From Streptomyces sp. NBC_01723 (lineage in GTDB: Bacteria; Actinomycetota; Actinomycetes; Streptomycetales; Streptomycetaceae), in assembly GCF_036246005.1 (NCBI RefSeq), contig NZ_CP109171.1:1476001-1540000 (forward strand): a DNA stretch of 64,000 nucleotides, given 5' to 3'. Shown here piece after piece: positions 49,568-58,054 of this stretch. Each line of letters opens with the position of its first letter. Position 1 is the stretch's first letter. Below the pieces are notes generated by a model. That model saw only the letters and a list, made by a program, of their open reading frames with translations, was not told the origin of the DNA and searched no databases. The position numbers were made by a program, and so were the translations under genes.

Positions 49568-50355
49568 CCCTGCCCCTCCCGCACGTACAAGGGCTCGCCC
49601 GGCGGCGTGGCCCCGGCCGGCAGCAGTGCCAGGTCGAGGCCGCGCACCAGGCGGGCCCTCAGCGTCTCGTCGGCGGCCAGCCGCTCGGCGACGGCACGGG
49701 CTGCCTTCGCCGGGTCGTCCTGCGCCGGATCCAGGACCAGCGCCAGCGTGCCGTCGGCCCGGCCCCGCCCGAGGTGCGCCCGGAGCACGGCCGGCTCCGC
49801 GGCCAGGGCGGCCCGTACGGCGTCGGTGACGGCCGGATCGGCGAGCGGGTCGGTCGTCGTACGTCCCTCGGCCAGCGCCAGCAGCACCGCTCCGGTCAGT
49901 TCGAACGGCACCGGTCCGGCCAGATCGAGGACGACCGTGTCCGCCTTCTCGTGCGCGGCGGCCTGCAGCGCCTGGTGCACGGGTACGGCGACGGGGCGGG
50001 CCGCGGGGTCCCAGCGGGCGAGCGACGCGGTGGACGTGAACGCGGGCAGCGCGGTACGGCCGCCGGCCTTCAGGGTCGGCACCGCCATGTCACTGGTCTT
50101 CTCCCGGCGCAGCCCGCCCTCCCGTCGCCCACCACCACCCTTCCAAGGAGCTTCGCGCCCCTCTTGACTGTCCTCCTCCACCTCCCCGAGCACGGCCACG
50201 ACGGGCACCAGCAGCCGGGCCCCCTTGAGTGCCTCCAGCACCGGCGCCAGGGCGGTGCGGTCCTCGGCCCAGGCGGCGAGCGCGGCGACGAGCCGGGGGT
50301 CGGCGGAGCCGTCGTCGTCGGAGTAGCCGGAGTCTGGAATGTTCTTGTTCACCAC
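49558..50355 (-). CDS. SseB-like protein
   Basis: A 265-residue SseB-family protein with two halves: EALKGARLLVPVVAVLGEVE...REKTSDMAVPTLKAGG and LPAFTSTASLARWDPAARPVAVP. The family has no settled function. Between the first strand and REKTSDMAV there is an unusual Gly/Arg-rich insertion (EGREAPWKGGGGRREGG, residues ~65-81). GTG at 50355 is chosen as family members start two residues before NKNIPD; GTG at 50352 is possible. The frame is open upstream into an acetyltransferase remnant without a stop. Confidence 0.8.
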   Translation of the reverse strand: MVNKNIPDSGYSDDDGSADPRLVAALAAWAEDRTALAPVLEALKGARLLVPVVAVLGEVEEDSQEGREAPWKGGGGRREGGLRREKTSDMAVPTLKAGGRTALPAFTSTASLARWDPAARPVAVPVHQALQAAAHEKADTVVLDLAGPVPFELTGAVLLALAEGRTTTDPLADPAVTDAVRAALAAEPAVLRAHLGRGRADGTLALVLDPAQDDPAKAARAVAERLAADETLRARLVRGLDLALLPAGATPPGEPLYVREGQGQP

Positions 50356-50667
50356 GGTCCCCGACCCTAGTTCAGGGTGTCTGCCCGTCGGCGAGGGGGC
50401 GTGGCCGGGGGCCGGGGGCCGCAGGCCGAGCCACTGCTCGGCGTCCCAGGCCCAGAACCGCTCGACCTCGGTGAACCCCAGCCTTGCCGCGAGGCGCATC
50501 GAGCCGACGTTGGCGGTCTGGGTGGCCAGCACGACCGGCTCACCGGGAAGGGCGGCGTCGAACCATTCGACGAAGACCGGACGGTCCCGGGCCTCGGGCT
50601 CACGGAGCACGAGACGCTTGGTCCTGATCGGGACGGGCGGCCAGCCGACGTCCGCGAGTTCGGTCAT
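50356..50667 (-). pseudogene. GNAT remnant in frame with the SseB-like gene
   Basis: Starting at an ATG (50667), the frame reads MTELADVGWPPVPIRTKRLV and LREPEARDRPVF, a GNAT N-terminus, then jumps to GEPVVLATQTANVGSMRLAA and ARLGFTEVERF, a GNAT C-terminus. About 90-100 central residues with the acetyl-CoA site are missing. There is no stop before the SseB-like gene, so a 369-residue fusion could be made if this start is used. I judge it a remnant. Confidence 0.65.
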
Positions 50668-50763
50668 AGTGGCCAGCCAATCAGCGGGCCGGGCGGCGAT
50701 CAAGGCCGGGCGGGGGCGTCGTATCGTCGGCGGTCCTGGTGCCCGTGGCGGGAGGGGTCGTCG

Positions 50764-51546
50764 GTGAGGGGCGAGACGGTCGTGGAGCGGGACGTGCCGC
50801 TGGCCGCTGCCATGGCGGCGGCCGGTCTGCGGGACGGTGTCGAGGTTGCGGTGGCGGGGCTTGATCCGGAGGCCGGGGTGGGGGCGGCCTACGGTGCGGG
50901 GGTCTTCGAGACGGCGAGCGTCGTCAAGGTCGGCATTCTGGCGGCGCTGCTGCTGCGGGCGCGGGACGCGGGGCGGGTGCTGACCGTCGCGGAGCGGGCG
51001 CATGCCGCCGCGATGGTCGAGCGGAGTGACAACGACTCGGCTTCGGCGTTGTGGCGGGCGATCGGCGGGGCGCGGGGGCTGGACGCGGCGAACGAGCGGT
51101 TCGGGCTGACGGGGACCGCGGGCGGCGAGGGGACGCTGTGGGGGCTGACGCGGACGACGGCCGTGGATCAGGTCGCGCTGCTGCGGCAGTTGTTCGTCGC
51201 GGACGGTTCCGAGCTGAGCGCGGACGCACGGGCGTACGTGACCGGGTTGATGGGGCGGATCGCGGACGGTCAGCGGTGGGGGGTGTCGGCGGCGGCCGAC
51301 GGTTCCGCGTGGGCGCTGAAGAACGGCTGGCTGCGGCGGAGCACCACCGGGTTGTGGGTGGTCAACAGCGTCGGGCGGGTCACCTCGGGCGGTCACGACC
51401 GGCTGGTCGCGGTGGTGTCGCGGGGCAGCGCGACCCTGGCGGAGGGGATCGCGCTGGTCGAGGCGGCGGCCCGGGCGGCGGTGTCCGTCCTCGCCGGTGA
51501 GGGCGACGGGAGTGGCCGGGCGGAGCGGGATCAGAAGTCGTCGTAG
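50764..51546 (+). CDS. Class-A beta-lactamase-fold serine hydrolase
   Basis: A 260-residue protein with the active-site triad of motifs: SVVK (SxxK, in FETASVVKVGILAAL), SDN (VERSDNDSASALW) and KNG in place of KTG (WALKNGWLRR). No signal peptide is visible from the GTG at 50764, which follows GGGAGGGG. It may be a cytoplasmic or non-classical hydrolase rather than a secreted lactamase. It overlaps the convergent mycosin gene by 16 bases. Confidence 0.85.
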   Translation: MRGETVVERDVPLAAAMAAAGLRDGVEVAVAGLDPEAGVGAAYGAGVFETASVVKVGILAALLLRARDAGRVLTVAERAHAAAMVERSDNDSASALWRAIGGARGLDAANERFGLTGTAGGEGTLWGLTRTTAVDQVALLRQLFVADGSELSADARAYVTGLMGRIADGQRWGVSAAADGSAWALKNGWLRRSTTGLWVVNSVGRVTSGGHDRLVAVVSRGSATLAEGIALVEAAARAAVSVLAGEGDGSGRAERDQKSS

Positions 51547-52727
51547 CGTTCGCGGCGGCCGCGCCACAGGACGACGGCGGCGACCACGAGGACGCCGCCC
51601 GCGCCGCCGGCCAGCGGAGCCGCCCAGGCGGAGGTGGAGTCGTCGGAGTCGGCGGTGTCGGGGCCGGAGCCGAAGTACTTGTCGCCGTAGGCCGCCGAGT
51701 TCAGACCCTCCGGCTTCAGCCGTCCGGCCGCCTCGATCGCGGCGGCGGGGTCCACGAAGCCGAAGCCGCGGGAGTCGTCGCGGCCCTCGGCGGGGGCGTT
51801 GCGGGCGGTGTCCTCCAGCAGGGCCTTGACCTGGGCCGGGCCGAGGTCCGGATGGGCCGCCTTCACCAGTGCGGCGGCGCCGGAGACGAAGGCCGAGGCG
51901 GCGCTGGTGCCCCATCCCTCGTAGTACCGGTGATCGGGGTCGGCGATGATCACGTCGACGCCGGGCGCGCTGACCGTGGCGTACCAGCGGCGGGTGGAGA
52001 AGGAGGCGCGGGTGCCGTAGCGGTCGACGGCGGTGGCGGCGATGACGCCCGGATAGGCGGCCGGGTAGGAGACGTGGTCGCCCTTCTCGCCGCCGTTGCC
52101 GGCCGAGGCGACGACGATCACGCCCTTCTTCAGGGCGTACTGGATGGCCTCGTCCTCGGCGGGTTCGGGGTGCGCGGAGGCGGAGTCGTCGCCGAGGGAG
52201 AGGTTGATGATGTCGGCGCCGTTGTCGGCGGCCCAGCGGATGCCCTCGGCGAGGGCGTTGCCCCGGGTCTTGCGGGCCTTGGCGCGGGAGGGGTCGCCGT
52301 CCTCGAGGATCACGCGCAGGGGCATGATCCTGGCCTCCGGGGCGATGCCCATGACGCCGTCGGCGTTGCCGGCGCCGTGGCCGTGCCCGGCGATGATCCC
52401 GGCCATGGCGGTGCCGTGCCGGGCCCAGGCGCGGTCGCCCTCGCTCGCGCCGAAGCCGACCAGGTCCTTGCCGGTGACGACGTTGCCGGCCAGGTCGGGG
52501 TGGTCGGCCTCCACGCCCGTGTCCAGGACGGCGACGGTGACGCCGGCGCCCTTGGTGGTGCGCCAGGCGTCCTGGGTGTGCATGGCGTCCAGGGCCCACT
52601 GCTGGGCGCGGATGCCGTCGGCGTGTGCGGCGGGGGCGGGGACGAGCACGAGGGCGCCCGCCAGCAGGAGGCTCAGGGCGGTGCCTGCCCGGCGGGTGCG
52701 GCGGGTGTTCACCTGGGGTGCGTTCAC
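51531..52727 (-). CDS. Mycosin-like S8 serine protease
   Basis: A 398-residue subtilase: signal peptide (~1-37), catalytic Asp69 (VAVLDTGVE), His104 (RHGTAMAG) and Ser265 (GTSAASAF), then a C-terminal membrane anchor (~370-390) and a basic tail. This is the architecture of type VII mycosins (MycP), but no ESX genes are in the window. GTG at 52727 overlaps the stop of the upstream proline-rich gene by four bases (GTGA), so the two are co-translated. Confidence 0.9.
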   Translation of the reverse strand: MNAPQVNTRRTRRAGTALSLLLAGALVLVPAPAAHADGIRAQQWALDAMHTQDAWRTTKGAGVTVAVLDTGVEADHPDLAGNVVTGKDLVGFGASEGDRAWARHGTAMAGIIAGHGHGAGNADGVMGIAPEARIMPLRVILEDGDPSRAKARKTRGNALAEGIRWAADNGADIINLSLGDDSASAHPEPAEDEAIQYALKKGVIVVASAGNGGEKGDHVSYPAAYPGVIAATAVDRYGTRASFSTRRWYATVSAPGVDVIIADPDHRYYEGWGTSAASAFVSGAAALVKAAHPDLGPAQVKALLEDTARNAPAEGRDDSRGFGFVDPAAAIEAAGRLKPEGLNSAAYGDKYFGSGPDTADSDDSTSAWAAPLAGGAGGVLVVAAVVLWRGRRERYDDF

Positions 52728-54712
52728 GACGGGTGCTCCGTGGCCTGGCCCACGTTCTTGCGCAGGGCGCGTTCGACGCGGTCGGCGAGGCCCTTCGCCT
52801 CGTGGCCGAGGCCGGCCTGGGCGGGGGCGGACGTGGCGCCGGACTCCATGGCCTCCTCGGCGGGCTCGGGGTCGTCGACGGGGCGTGCGTCGGCCCAGCC
52901 GGAGACGGCGTAGACGACGACGGGGGCGTCGGTGAGGACGGAGACGGTCCAGGCGGCCCGCTGCGGGGCGCCGAACCCGGCGGCGACGGTGTCCTTCGCG
53001 GCGTAGGGCAGCGGCATCAGGTCGTCGCGGCCGGCCAGGCCCTCCTTCTCGAACCGCTTCGCCAGTGAGGTCATGGCGGCGGTGTCTGCCTTGGTGAACA
53101 GCATGCCGACGGTGGTGACGTGGCTCCGGGTGGCGTCGGTGTACGTGGCGCGCAGCAGGCGCCGGCAGCCGACCGGGTCGAGCACCTTGGTGAGCAGCCG
53201 GTCGAAGGCCTCGGCGCAGTCGCCGTCCGGGGCGACCGCGACCCGCGTCCAGGTGCGGTCGGCGCCGCCGGGTCCGGCGCCCTGGCCCCGCACGGTGGGC
53301 GGGAACAGCTGGTCGACCGGCACGTTGTGCCACAGGTCCCCGGCCTCGGTGAACGCGCTGCGCGCGCCACCGTCTCCGGAGTCTCCGGCGAGCCAGCTGC
53401 CGGTGACCGCTCCGGTGAGGAGCCCCACGCCGAGCACGAGACAGACGGCGGCGGCGAGGGCCTGCGGCCGCAGCCGCCCGCCGAGCGGGCGGGGCCGGGC
53501 GAGCCCGTCGTACCCCTCGGGCCGCCCGAACGACACCCGGGGCCGCCCGTCGCCGGGCACCACCGGGGCGCTCCACGAGAACGCGGGGTCGGGACCGGAG
53601 TCGCGGTCCGCCACCGGCTCGGCGGGCACGGGCCGCAGCCGCCGGGTCGTCTCGGAGGGGGTCTCCTCGGGGACGGCGGTCCGCTGGGCCGACGACCGGG
53701 ACGCCCCGGTTCCCCGAAGGGCCTCGCCCGCACCGAGGCCGTGCGCCGTGCGCCCCACCGGGCCGCGAGGCGGGTCCTGGGGCGCGGGAACGTCTCGCCG
53801 GGGCGAGCCCGGCACGGTACCCGGGGGGCGTGCGGCGGGAGCGTCCGGGCGCGCGGTGGGCGCCGCTGAGCGCGCGCCGGGTGTCTCCGGGCGCGTGACG
53901 CCGGGAGCCGGGGCATCGCTGCCGACGGTGGGCGGGGCATCGGGGAAGCGGGCGGAAGCGTGTGGTGCGGCGTCCCGCCCGACAGACGGCGCAGCATCCG
54001 GGAACCGGGCCGAAGCACGCGGCTCGGCCTCACGCCCGACAGACGGCGCAGCATCCGGGAACCGGGCCGAAGCACGCGGCGGCGGTGCGTCCTGTCCCTG
54101 TCCGCCGCGTGAGCGGTCGTCGAGGCGGAGGCGCGGGTACGGGGGCGCCTCCGGGGCCGGCGAAGGCTCTCGGCCCGGGGTCTCGCCGCTCCCCGGGAGG
54201 GCCGCTGCGGCGCCGGTGTCCCGGGACGGGGCCTGCGTGCGCTGTCCGGGGACGTGGTCCGACGAACGCCGGCCGGCTCCCACCGCGTCGGTGTCGTGCG
54301 ACGCCGGCGCCTGGGCCGGGCGGGGCGGCGTGGCGGGGCGCGGTGGGTTCCGCGGGTGGGCCGCGGCGCCCGTGAGATCGGCGGTGCCGGAACCGGACGC
54401 GGTGACCGACGCGGCGCCGGCACCACCCGCGACCGCTCCGGAAGCCGGGGGCGTCGCGGGGCGCGGTGGCGCAGCGGGGCGGGACGGAGCGCCGGGGGTC
54501 CGGGAGGCGTCGGCCGGAGCGGGTTCCGTCGCGGGACGCGGTGGGAACTGCGGCCGGGCCGGGGCGGCGGTGCCCGAGCCGGACGCGGTGGCCGACGGGG
54601 TCCAGGGGTGCCGTGCCGGGTCCTGGTCGTCGGGTCCCGGCGGTGGCGGGTGTTCCCCCGGTGGGGCGGTGGGGCGGGGCGGATGGGAGGCGCGGCGCGC
54701 TTCCGTGCTCAT
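52724..54712 (-). CDS. Proline-rich single-pass membrane protein
   Basis: A 662-residue protein. Residues 1-~410 are Pro/Ala/Arg/Gly-rich and disordered, with three 19-residue repeats (ASARFPDAAPSVGR, about 210-262). One membrane helix follows (about 415-440), then an outer domain of ~215 residues with Cys in PDGDCAEAF and DPVGCRRLL that could pair. I do not recognise the family. Co-translation with a mycosin-like protease makes it a candidate substrate or scaffold. ATG at 54712 follows GGGGG. Confidence 0.72.
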   Translation of the reverse strand: MSTEARRASHPPRPTAPPGEHPPPPGPDDQDPARHPWTPSATASGSGTAAPARPQFPPRPATEPAPADASRTPGAPSRPAAPPRPATPPASGAVAGGAGAASVTASGSGTADLTGAAAHPRNPPRPATPPRPAQAPASHDTDAVGAGRRSSDHVPGQRTQAPSRDTGAAAALPGSGETPGREPSPAPEAPPYPRLRLDDRSRGGQGQDAPPPRASARFPDAAPSVGREAEPRASARFPDAAPSVGRDAAPHASARFPDAPPTVGSDAPAPGVTRPETPGARSAAPTARPDAPAARPPGTVPGSPRRDVPAPQDPPRGPVGRTAHGLGAGEALRGTGASRSSAQRTAVPEETPSETTRRLRPVPAEPVADRDSGPDPAFSWSAPVVPGDGRPRVSFGRPEGYDGLARPRPLGGRLRPQALAAAVCLVLGVGLLTGAVTGSWLAGDSGDGGARSAFTEAGDLWHNVPVDQLFPPTVRGQGAGPGGADRTWTRVAVAPDGDCAEAFDRLLTKVLDPVGCRRLLRATYTDATRSHVTTVGMLFTKADTAAMTSLAKRFEKEGLAGRDDLMPLPYAAKDTVAAGFGAPQRAAWTVSVLTDAPVVVYAVSGWADARPVDDPEPAEEAMESGATSAPAQAGLGHEAKGLADRVERALRKNVGQATEHPS
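53930..54085 (-). repeat. Three 57-bp tandem repeats in the proline-rich protein gene
   Basis: Units about 57 bp apart encode ASARFPDAAPSVGR with variable joins. Two units are nearly identical (from 53977 and 54034 on the plus strand); the third is diverged. Confidence 0.8.
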
Positions 54713-54994
54713 GCACCCCCCGTTTCTCGGGCCCGGGCCGTTCTCCGGCGCGGGCCGGTGATGTCTCCTGCCCCGGCCCGGCGCGGACCGATCCGTCCCG
54801 GGCACGCATACCCGCACGGGAGGACCGCCATCCCGGCGCGAGCCCGGGGGCCCGGCCGCCCGGGGTCGTTCCGCCGTGCGTGCGCGTCACTCTACGGCGT
54901 GACCCCGCCCGGCGGGGAACCAGTCCGCACGCCCGTGGCATTGGCCCGGAACGTCCCCCTACCCTGCGGTAATCCTGTCTGGCAGGCTTCGAGC

Positions 54995-56197
54995 ATGACT
55001 GCGCGCGCCGCCGACCGGGCCCGTTACGACCGGGCCACCGCCCATCTGGACGCCCCCGTGGCCATCGTGGACCTGGAGGCGTTCGACGCCAACGCGGACG
55101 ACCTGGTCCGCCGGGCCGGCGGCAAGCCGGTCCGGGTGGCCAGCAAGTCCGTACGCTGCCGTGCCCTGCTGGAACGCGCCCTGGCCAGGGACGGTTTCGC
55201 CGGCCTCATGTCGTACACACTGGCCGAGTCCCTGTGGCTGGCCCGCTCCGGCTTCGAGGACGTGCTGCTCGCCTACCCGTCGGCGGACCGCACCGGATAC
55301 GCCGAGCTGACCGCCGACCCGAAGCTCGCCTCCGCGGTGACCGTGATGGTCGACGACCCGGCGCAGCTGGACCTCATCGAAGCGGCCCGCGACGGCGGCC
55401 GCGAAGTCGTCCGGGTCTGCCTGGAGTTGGACACCTCGCTGCGGCTGCTCGGCGGCCGGGTGCGGGTCGGCGCCCGCCGTTCCCCGCTGCACTCCCCCGC
55501 CGAGATGGCCGAGCTGGCCCGGGCCGTGGCCCGCCGCAAGGGGTTCGAGGTCGTCGGTGTCATGGCGTACGAGGGCCATGTCGCCGGGGTCGGGGACGCG
55601 GTGGCCGGGCGGCCGCTGCGGTCACGTGCGGTGCGGCTGATGCAGGCCGCCGCCCGCCGGGAACTCGCCGAGCGCCGCGCCGCGGTGGTGCGGGCCGTGC
55701 GGGCGGTGGTGCCGGGCCTGGAGTTCGTCAACGGCGGCGGCACGGGCAGCGTGCAGCACACGGCGGCCGAGGAGGCGGTCACGGAGATCGCCGCCGGGTC
55801 CGGCCTGTACGTGCCGCGCCTGTTCGACAACTACACCTCGTTCACCGGGCGTCCGGCGGCGCTGTTCGCGCAGCCCGTCGTACGGCGCCCCGGCGTCGGG
55901 GTCGTGACCGTGCTGGGCGGCGGCTATCCGGCCTCCGGCGCGGCCGGCGCCGACCGGCTGCCGGTGCCGTACCTGCCCGAGGGGCTGCGCTACGACCCCC
56001 AGGAGGGCCCCGGCGAGGTGCAGACGCCGCTGCTCGGTTCGCCCGCCGACGACCTGCTGATCGGCGACAAGGTGTGGTTCCGGCACGCCAAGGCCGGTGA
56101 GCTGTGCGAGCGGTTCGACGCGCTGCACCTGGTGGAGGGGGACGCGGTGACGGCGACGGTCCCGACGTACCGGGGCGAGGGGCACACCTTCCTCTAG
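54995..56197 (+). CDS. Alanine-racemase-fold amino-acid aldolase/deaminase
   Basis: A 400-residue protein of the fold-type-III PLP enzymes related to D-threonine aldolase: VAIVDLEAFDANADDLVRRA, PLP Lys expected in PVRVASKSVRCR, EVVGVMAYEGHVAGVG, FVNGGGTGSV and the C-terminal metal-binding-type segment HAKAGELCERF. Annotated relatives are amino-acid deaminase/aldolases; D-threonine or a D-3-hydroxy amino acid is plausible. It is divergent from the proline-rich gene. Confidence 0.85.
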   Translation: MTARAADRARYDRATAHLDAPVAIVDLEAFDANADDLVRRAGGKPVRVASKSVRCRALLERALARDGFAGLMSYTLAESLWLARSGFEDVLLAYPSADRTGYAELTADPKLASAVTVMVDDPAQLDLIEAARDGGREVVRVCLELDTSLRLLGGRVRVGARRSPLHSPAEMAELARAVARRKGFEVVGVMAYEGHVAGVGDAVAGRPLRSRAVRLMQAAARRELAERRAAVVRAVRAVVPGLEFVNGGGTGSVQHTAAEEAVTEIAAGSGLYVPRLFDNYTSFTGRPAALFAQPVVRRPGVGVVTVLGGGYPASGAAGADRLPVPYLPEGLRYDPQEGPGEVQTPLLGSPADDLLIGDKVWFRHAKAGELCERFDALHLVEGDAVTATVPTYRGEGHTFL

Positions 56198-56211
56198 ACC
56201 CCGACGCGCCG

Positions 56212-57240
56212 TCAGTCCGTCGGACCGATGCCGCTGCCCACGCCGCCGCCCGTGTCCGCGTCGCCGATGGGCCGGATGCCCTTGGTGATCCTGTCCATGT
56301 CGGCGAGCGGCGGCCCGTCCTCGCCCGCGTCGAAGACGTAGCGGACGAGGATCGGGGACTCGGTGCCGACGGTGGAGGGGAACACCAGCGACTGCACGTA
56401 GCCGCCGGGCCCCTTGGCCGTCTCCACCCGCCAGCGCACGTAGTAGCCCGCGCGTCCGGCGACCGCGACCTGCCCGGACGCCACCTCCTCGTGCGACTCG
56501 ATGCCGCCGAAGGGCTTGTTGCCGACCAGGTCGCGGTCGTACGCGTCGTCGGCGGCGTCCTCGATGTCCTGCCGGGCGAGGGTCTTCGGGGAGGACTCGG
56601 CGTTCGACGTGACGGTGCGGGAGACGACCATTCCGTGCCGGCACACTCCGCCGTCCGCCGGGCAGTCGTAGGTGCCGTCCGTGGTCATCATGACGTCGTC
56701 CTCGGCGACGTGCTCGGGCAGGACCCAGCCGTCCGGCAGCGGGAAGGTGACGCCGTTGAGCTGGTCCTCGACCACGGCGGGGTCGCCGGCGGAGGGTTCG
56801 GAGGGGGTGGGCGACGGCTCCTCGGTCACCGGCGCGGGGTCGGTGGCGGTCGGGGTGACGGGCGGCGCCTGCGTCTCGGGACCGCCTCCGTCGTCCTCGC
56901 CCAGGACGAACACACCGGTGACGATCGCGGCGACAAGCACGGCCGCGGCGACGGTGAGGGCGACGGCCTTCCCGCGCCCGGTGCCGCCCTGCCGGCCCTG
57001 TCCACCGCCCGCGAACAGCGGCACTGTCGACGGCGGGCCGGGCTGCGCCGGGGGCGTCGCGTGCTGGGCGGCGCCGTACCCGGTGGTCGCGGGTGCGCCG
57101 TACCCGGTGTCCCCGGGCGCTCCGTACCCGGTGGCTCCCGGTGCGCGCCGGTGCTCGGTCCAGGCCGTGCCGTCCCACCAGCGTTCCTGGTGGGCGGCCG
57201 ACGGGTCGCGGTACCAGCCGGGCGGCGGCGTCATGCTCAT
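56212..57240 (-). CDS. DUF2510 membrane protein with extracellular domain
   Basis: A 342-residue protein. A DUF2510 motif (PPGWYRDPSAAHQERWWDG) is followed by three GYGAP-type repeats, a Pro-rich segment, one membrane helix (~93-112), a Thr/Pro-rich linker and a C-terminal domain (~165-330) with two Cys (YDCPADGGVCRHG). The architecture suggests a cell-envelope protein whose cytosolic part binds something through DUF2510. Function unknown. Confidence 0.8.
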   Translation of the reverse strand: MSMTPPPGWYRDPSAAHQERWWDGTAWTEHRRAPGATGYGAPGDTGYGAPATTGYGAAQHATPPAQPGPPSTVPLFAGGGQGRQGGTGRGKAVALTVAAAVLVAAIVTGVFVLGEDDGGGPETQAPPVTPTATDPAPVTEEPSPTPSEPSAGDPAVVEDQLNGVTFPLPDGWVLPEHVAEDDVMMTTDGTYDCPADGGVCRHGMVVSRTVTSNAESSPKTLARQDIEDAADDAYDRDLVGNKPFGGIESHEEVASGQVAVAGRAGYYVRWRVETAKGPGGYVQSLVFPSTVGTESPILVRYVFDAGEDGPPLADMDRITKGIRPIGDADTGGGVGSGIGPTD

Positions 57241-57271
57241 TCCGGCACTGTAGGACGCCGCGCGCGGTGAT

Positions 57272-58054
57272 CTACAGCGGTGTGACGTACGCCCCGGAAA
57301 TCCCGCCGTCCACCAGGAAGTCGGTGGCGTTCACGAAGGAGGAGTCGTCGCTGGCCAGGAAGGCGACGGCGGCGGCGATCTCGTCGGCCTCGGCGAACCG
57401 CCCGACCGGAATGTGCACCAGGCGGCGGGCGGCCCGCTCGGGGTCCTTGGCGAACAGCTCCTGGAGGAGCGGGGTGTTGACCGGGCCCGGGCAGAGCGCG
57501 TTGACGCGGATGCCCTCCCGGGCGAACTGCACGCCCAGTTCGCGGGACATGGCGAGGACGCCGCCCTTGGACGCGGTGTACGAGATCTGGGAGGTGGCCG
57601 CGCCCATCCGCGCCACGAAGGACGCGGTGTTGATGATGGACCCCCGGCCCTGGCGCCGCATGTACGGGATGGCGGCCTTGCAGCACAGGTAGACGGAGGT
57701 GAGATTGACCTCCTGGACGCGCTTCCACGCCTCCAGGCCGGTCTCCAGGATCGAGTCGTCGTCGGGCGGTGAGATGCCGGCGTTGTTGAACGCGACGTCG
57801 ACGCTGCCGTAGGTGTCGTAGGCGGTACTGAACAACGTCTCGACCTGCTCGGGGTCGGTGACGTCGGCCATGACGAAGGTCCCGCCGACCTCCTCGGCCG
57901 CCGCCTTGCCCCGGGCCTCGTCGACGTCGCCGCAGACGACGTGCGCGCCCTCGGAGGCGAGCCGGCGGACGGTCGCGAGGCCGATGCCACTGCCGGCTCC
58001 GGTGACGACGGCGGTACGGCCGACAAGCCTGCGGCAGACGATCTCTTCGCTCAC
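57272..58054 (-). CDS. Short-chain dehydrogenase/reductase
   Basis: A 260-residue classical SDR: TGAGSGIGLA (NAD(P) binding), NNAG, catalytic Ser in NTASFVARMG and YTASKGG (YxxxK). GTG at 58054 overlaps the ALDH stop by four bases (GTGA). In the operon with a gamma-glutamyl ligase and ALDH, it could oxidise the alcohol of a gamma-glutamyl-ethanolamide-type product; that is inference. Confidence 0.9.
   Translation of the reverse strand: MSEEIVCRRLVGRTAVVTGAGSGIGLATVRRLASEGAHVVCGDVDEARGKAAAEEVGGTFVMADVTDPEQVETLFSTAYDTYGSVDVAFNNAGISPPDDDSILETGLEAWKRVQEVNLTSVYLCCKAAIPYMRRQGRGSIINTASFVARMGAATSQISYTASKGGVLAMSRELGVQFAREGIRVNALCPGPVNTPLLQELFAKDPERAARRLVHIPVGRFAEADEIAAAVAFLASDDSSFVNATDFLVDGGISGAYVTPL

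Noticed and set aside
51531..54712. ESX/type VII secretion locus
   Set aside because: Only a mycosin-like protease and a proline-rich protein are present; no EccC, EccD, EccB or WXG100 gene is in the window.
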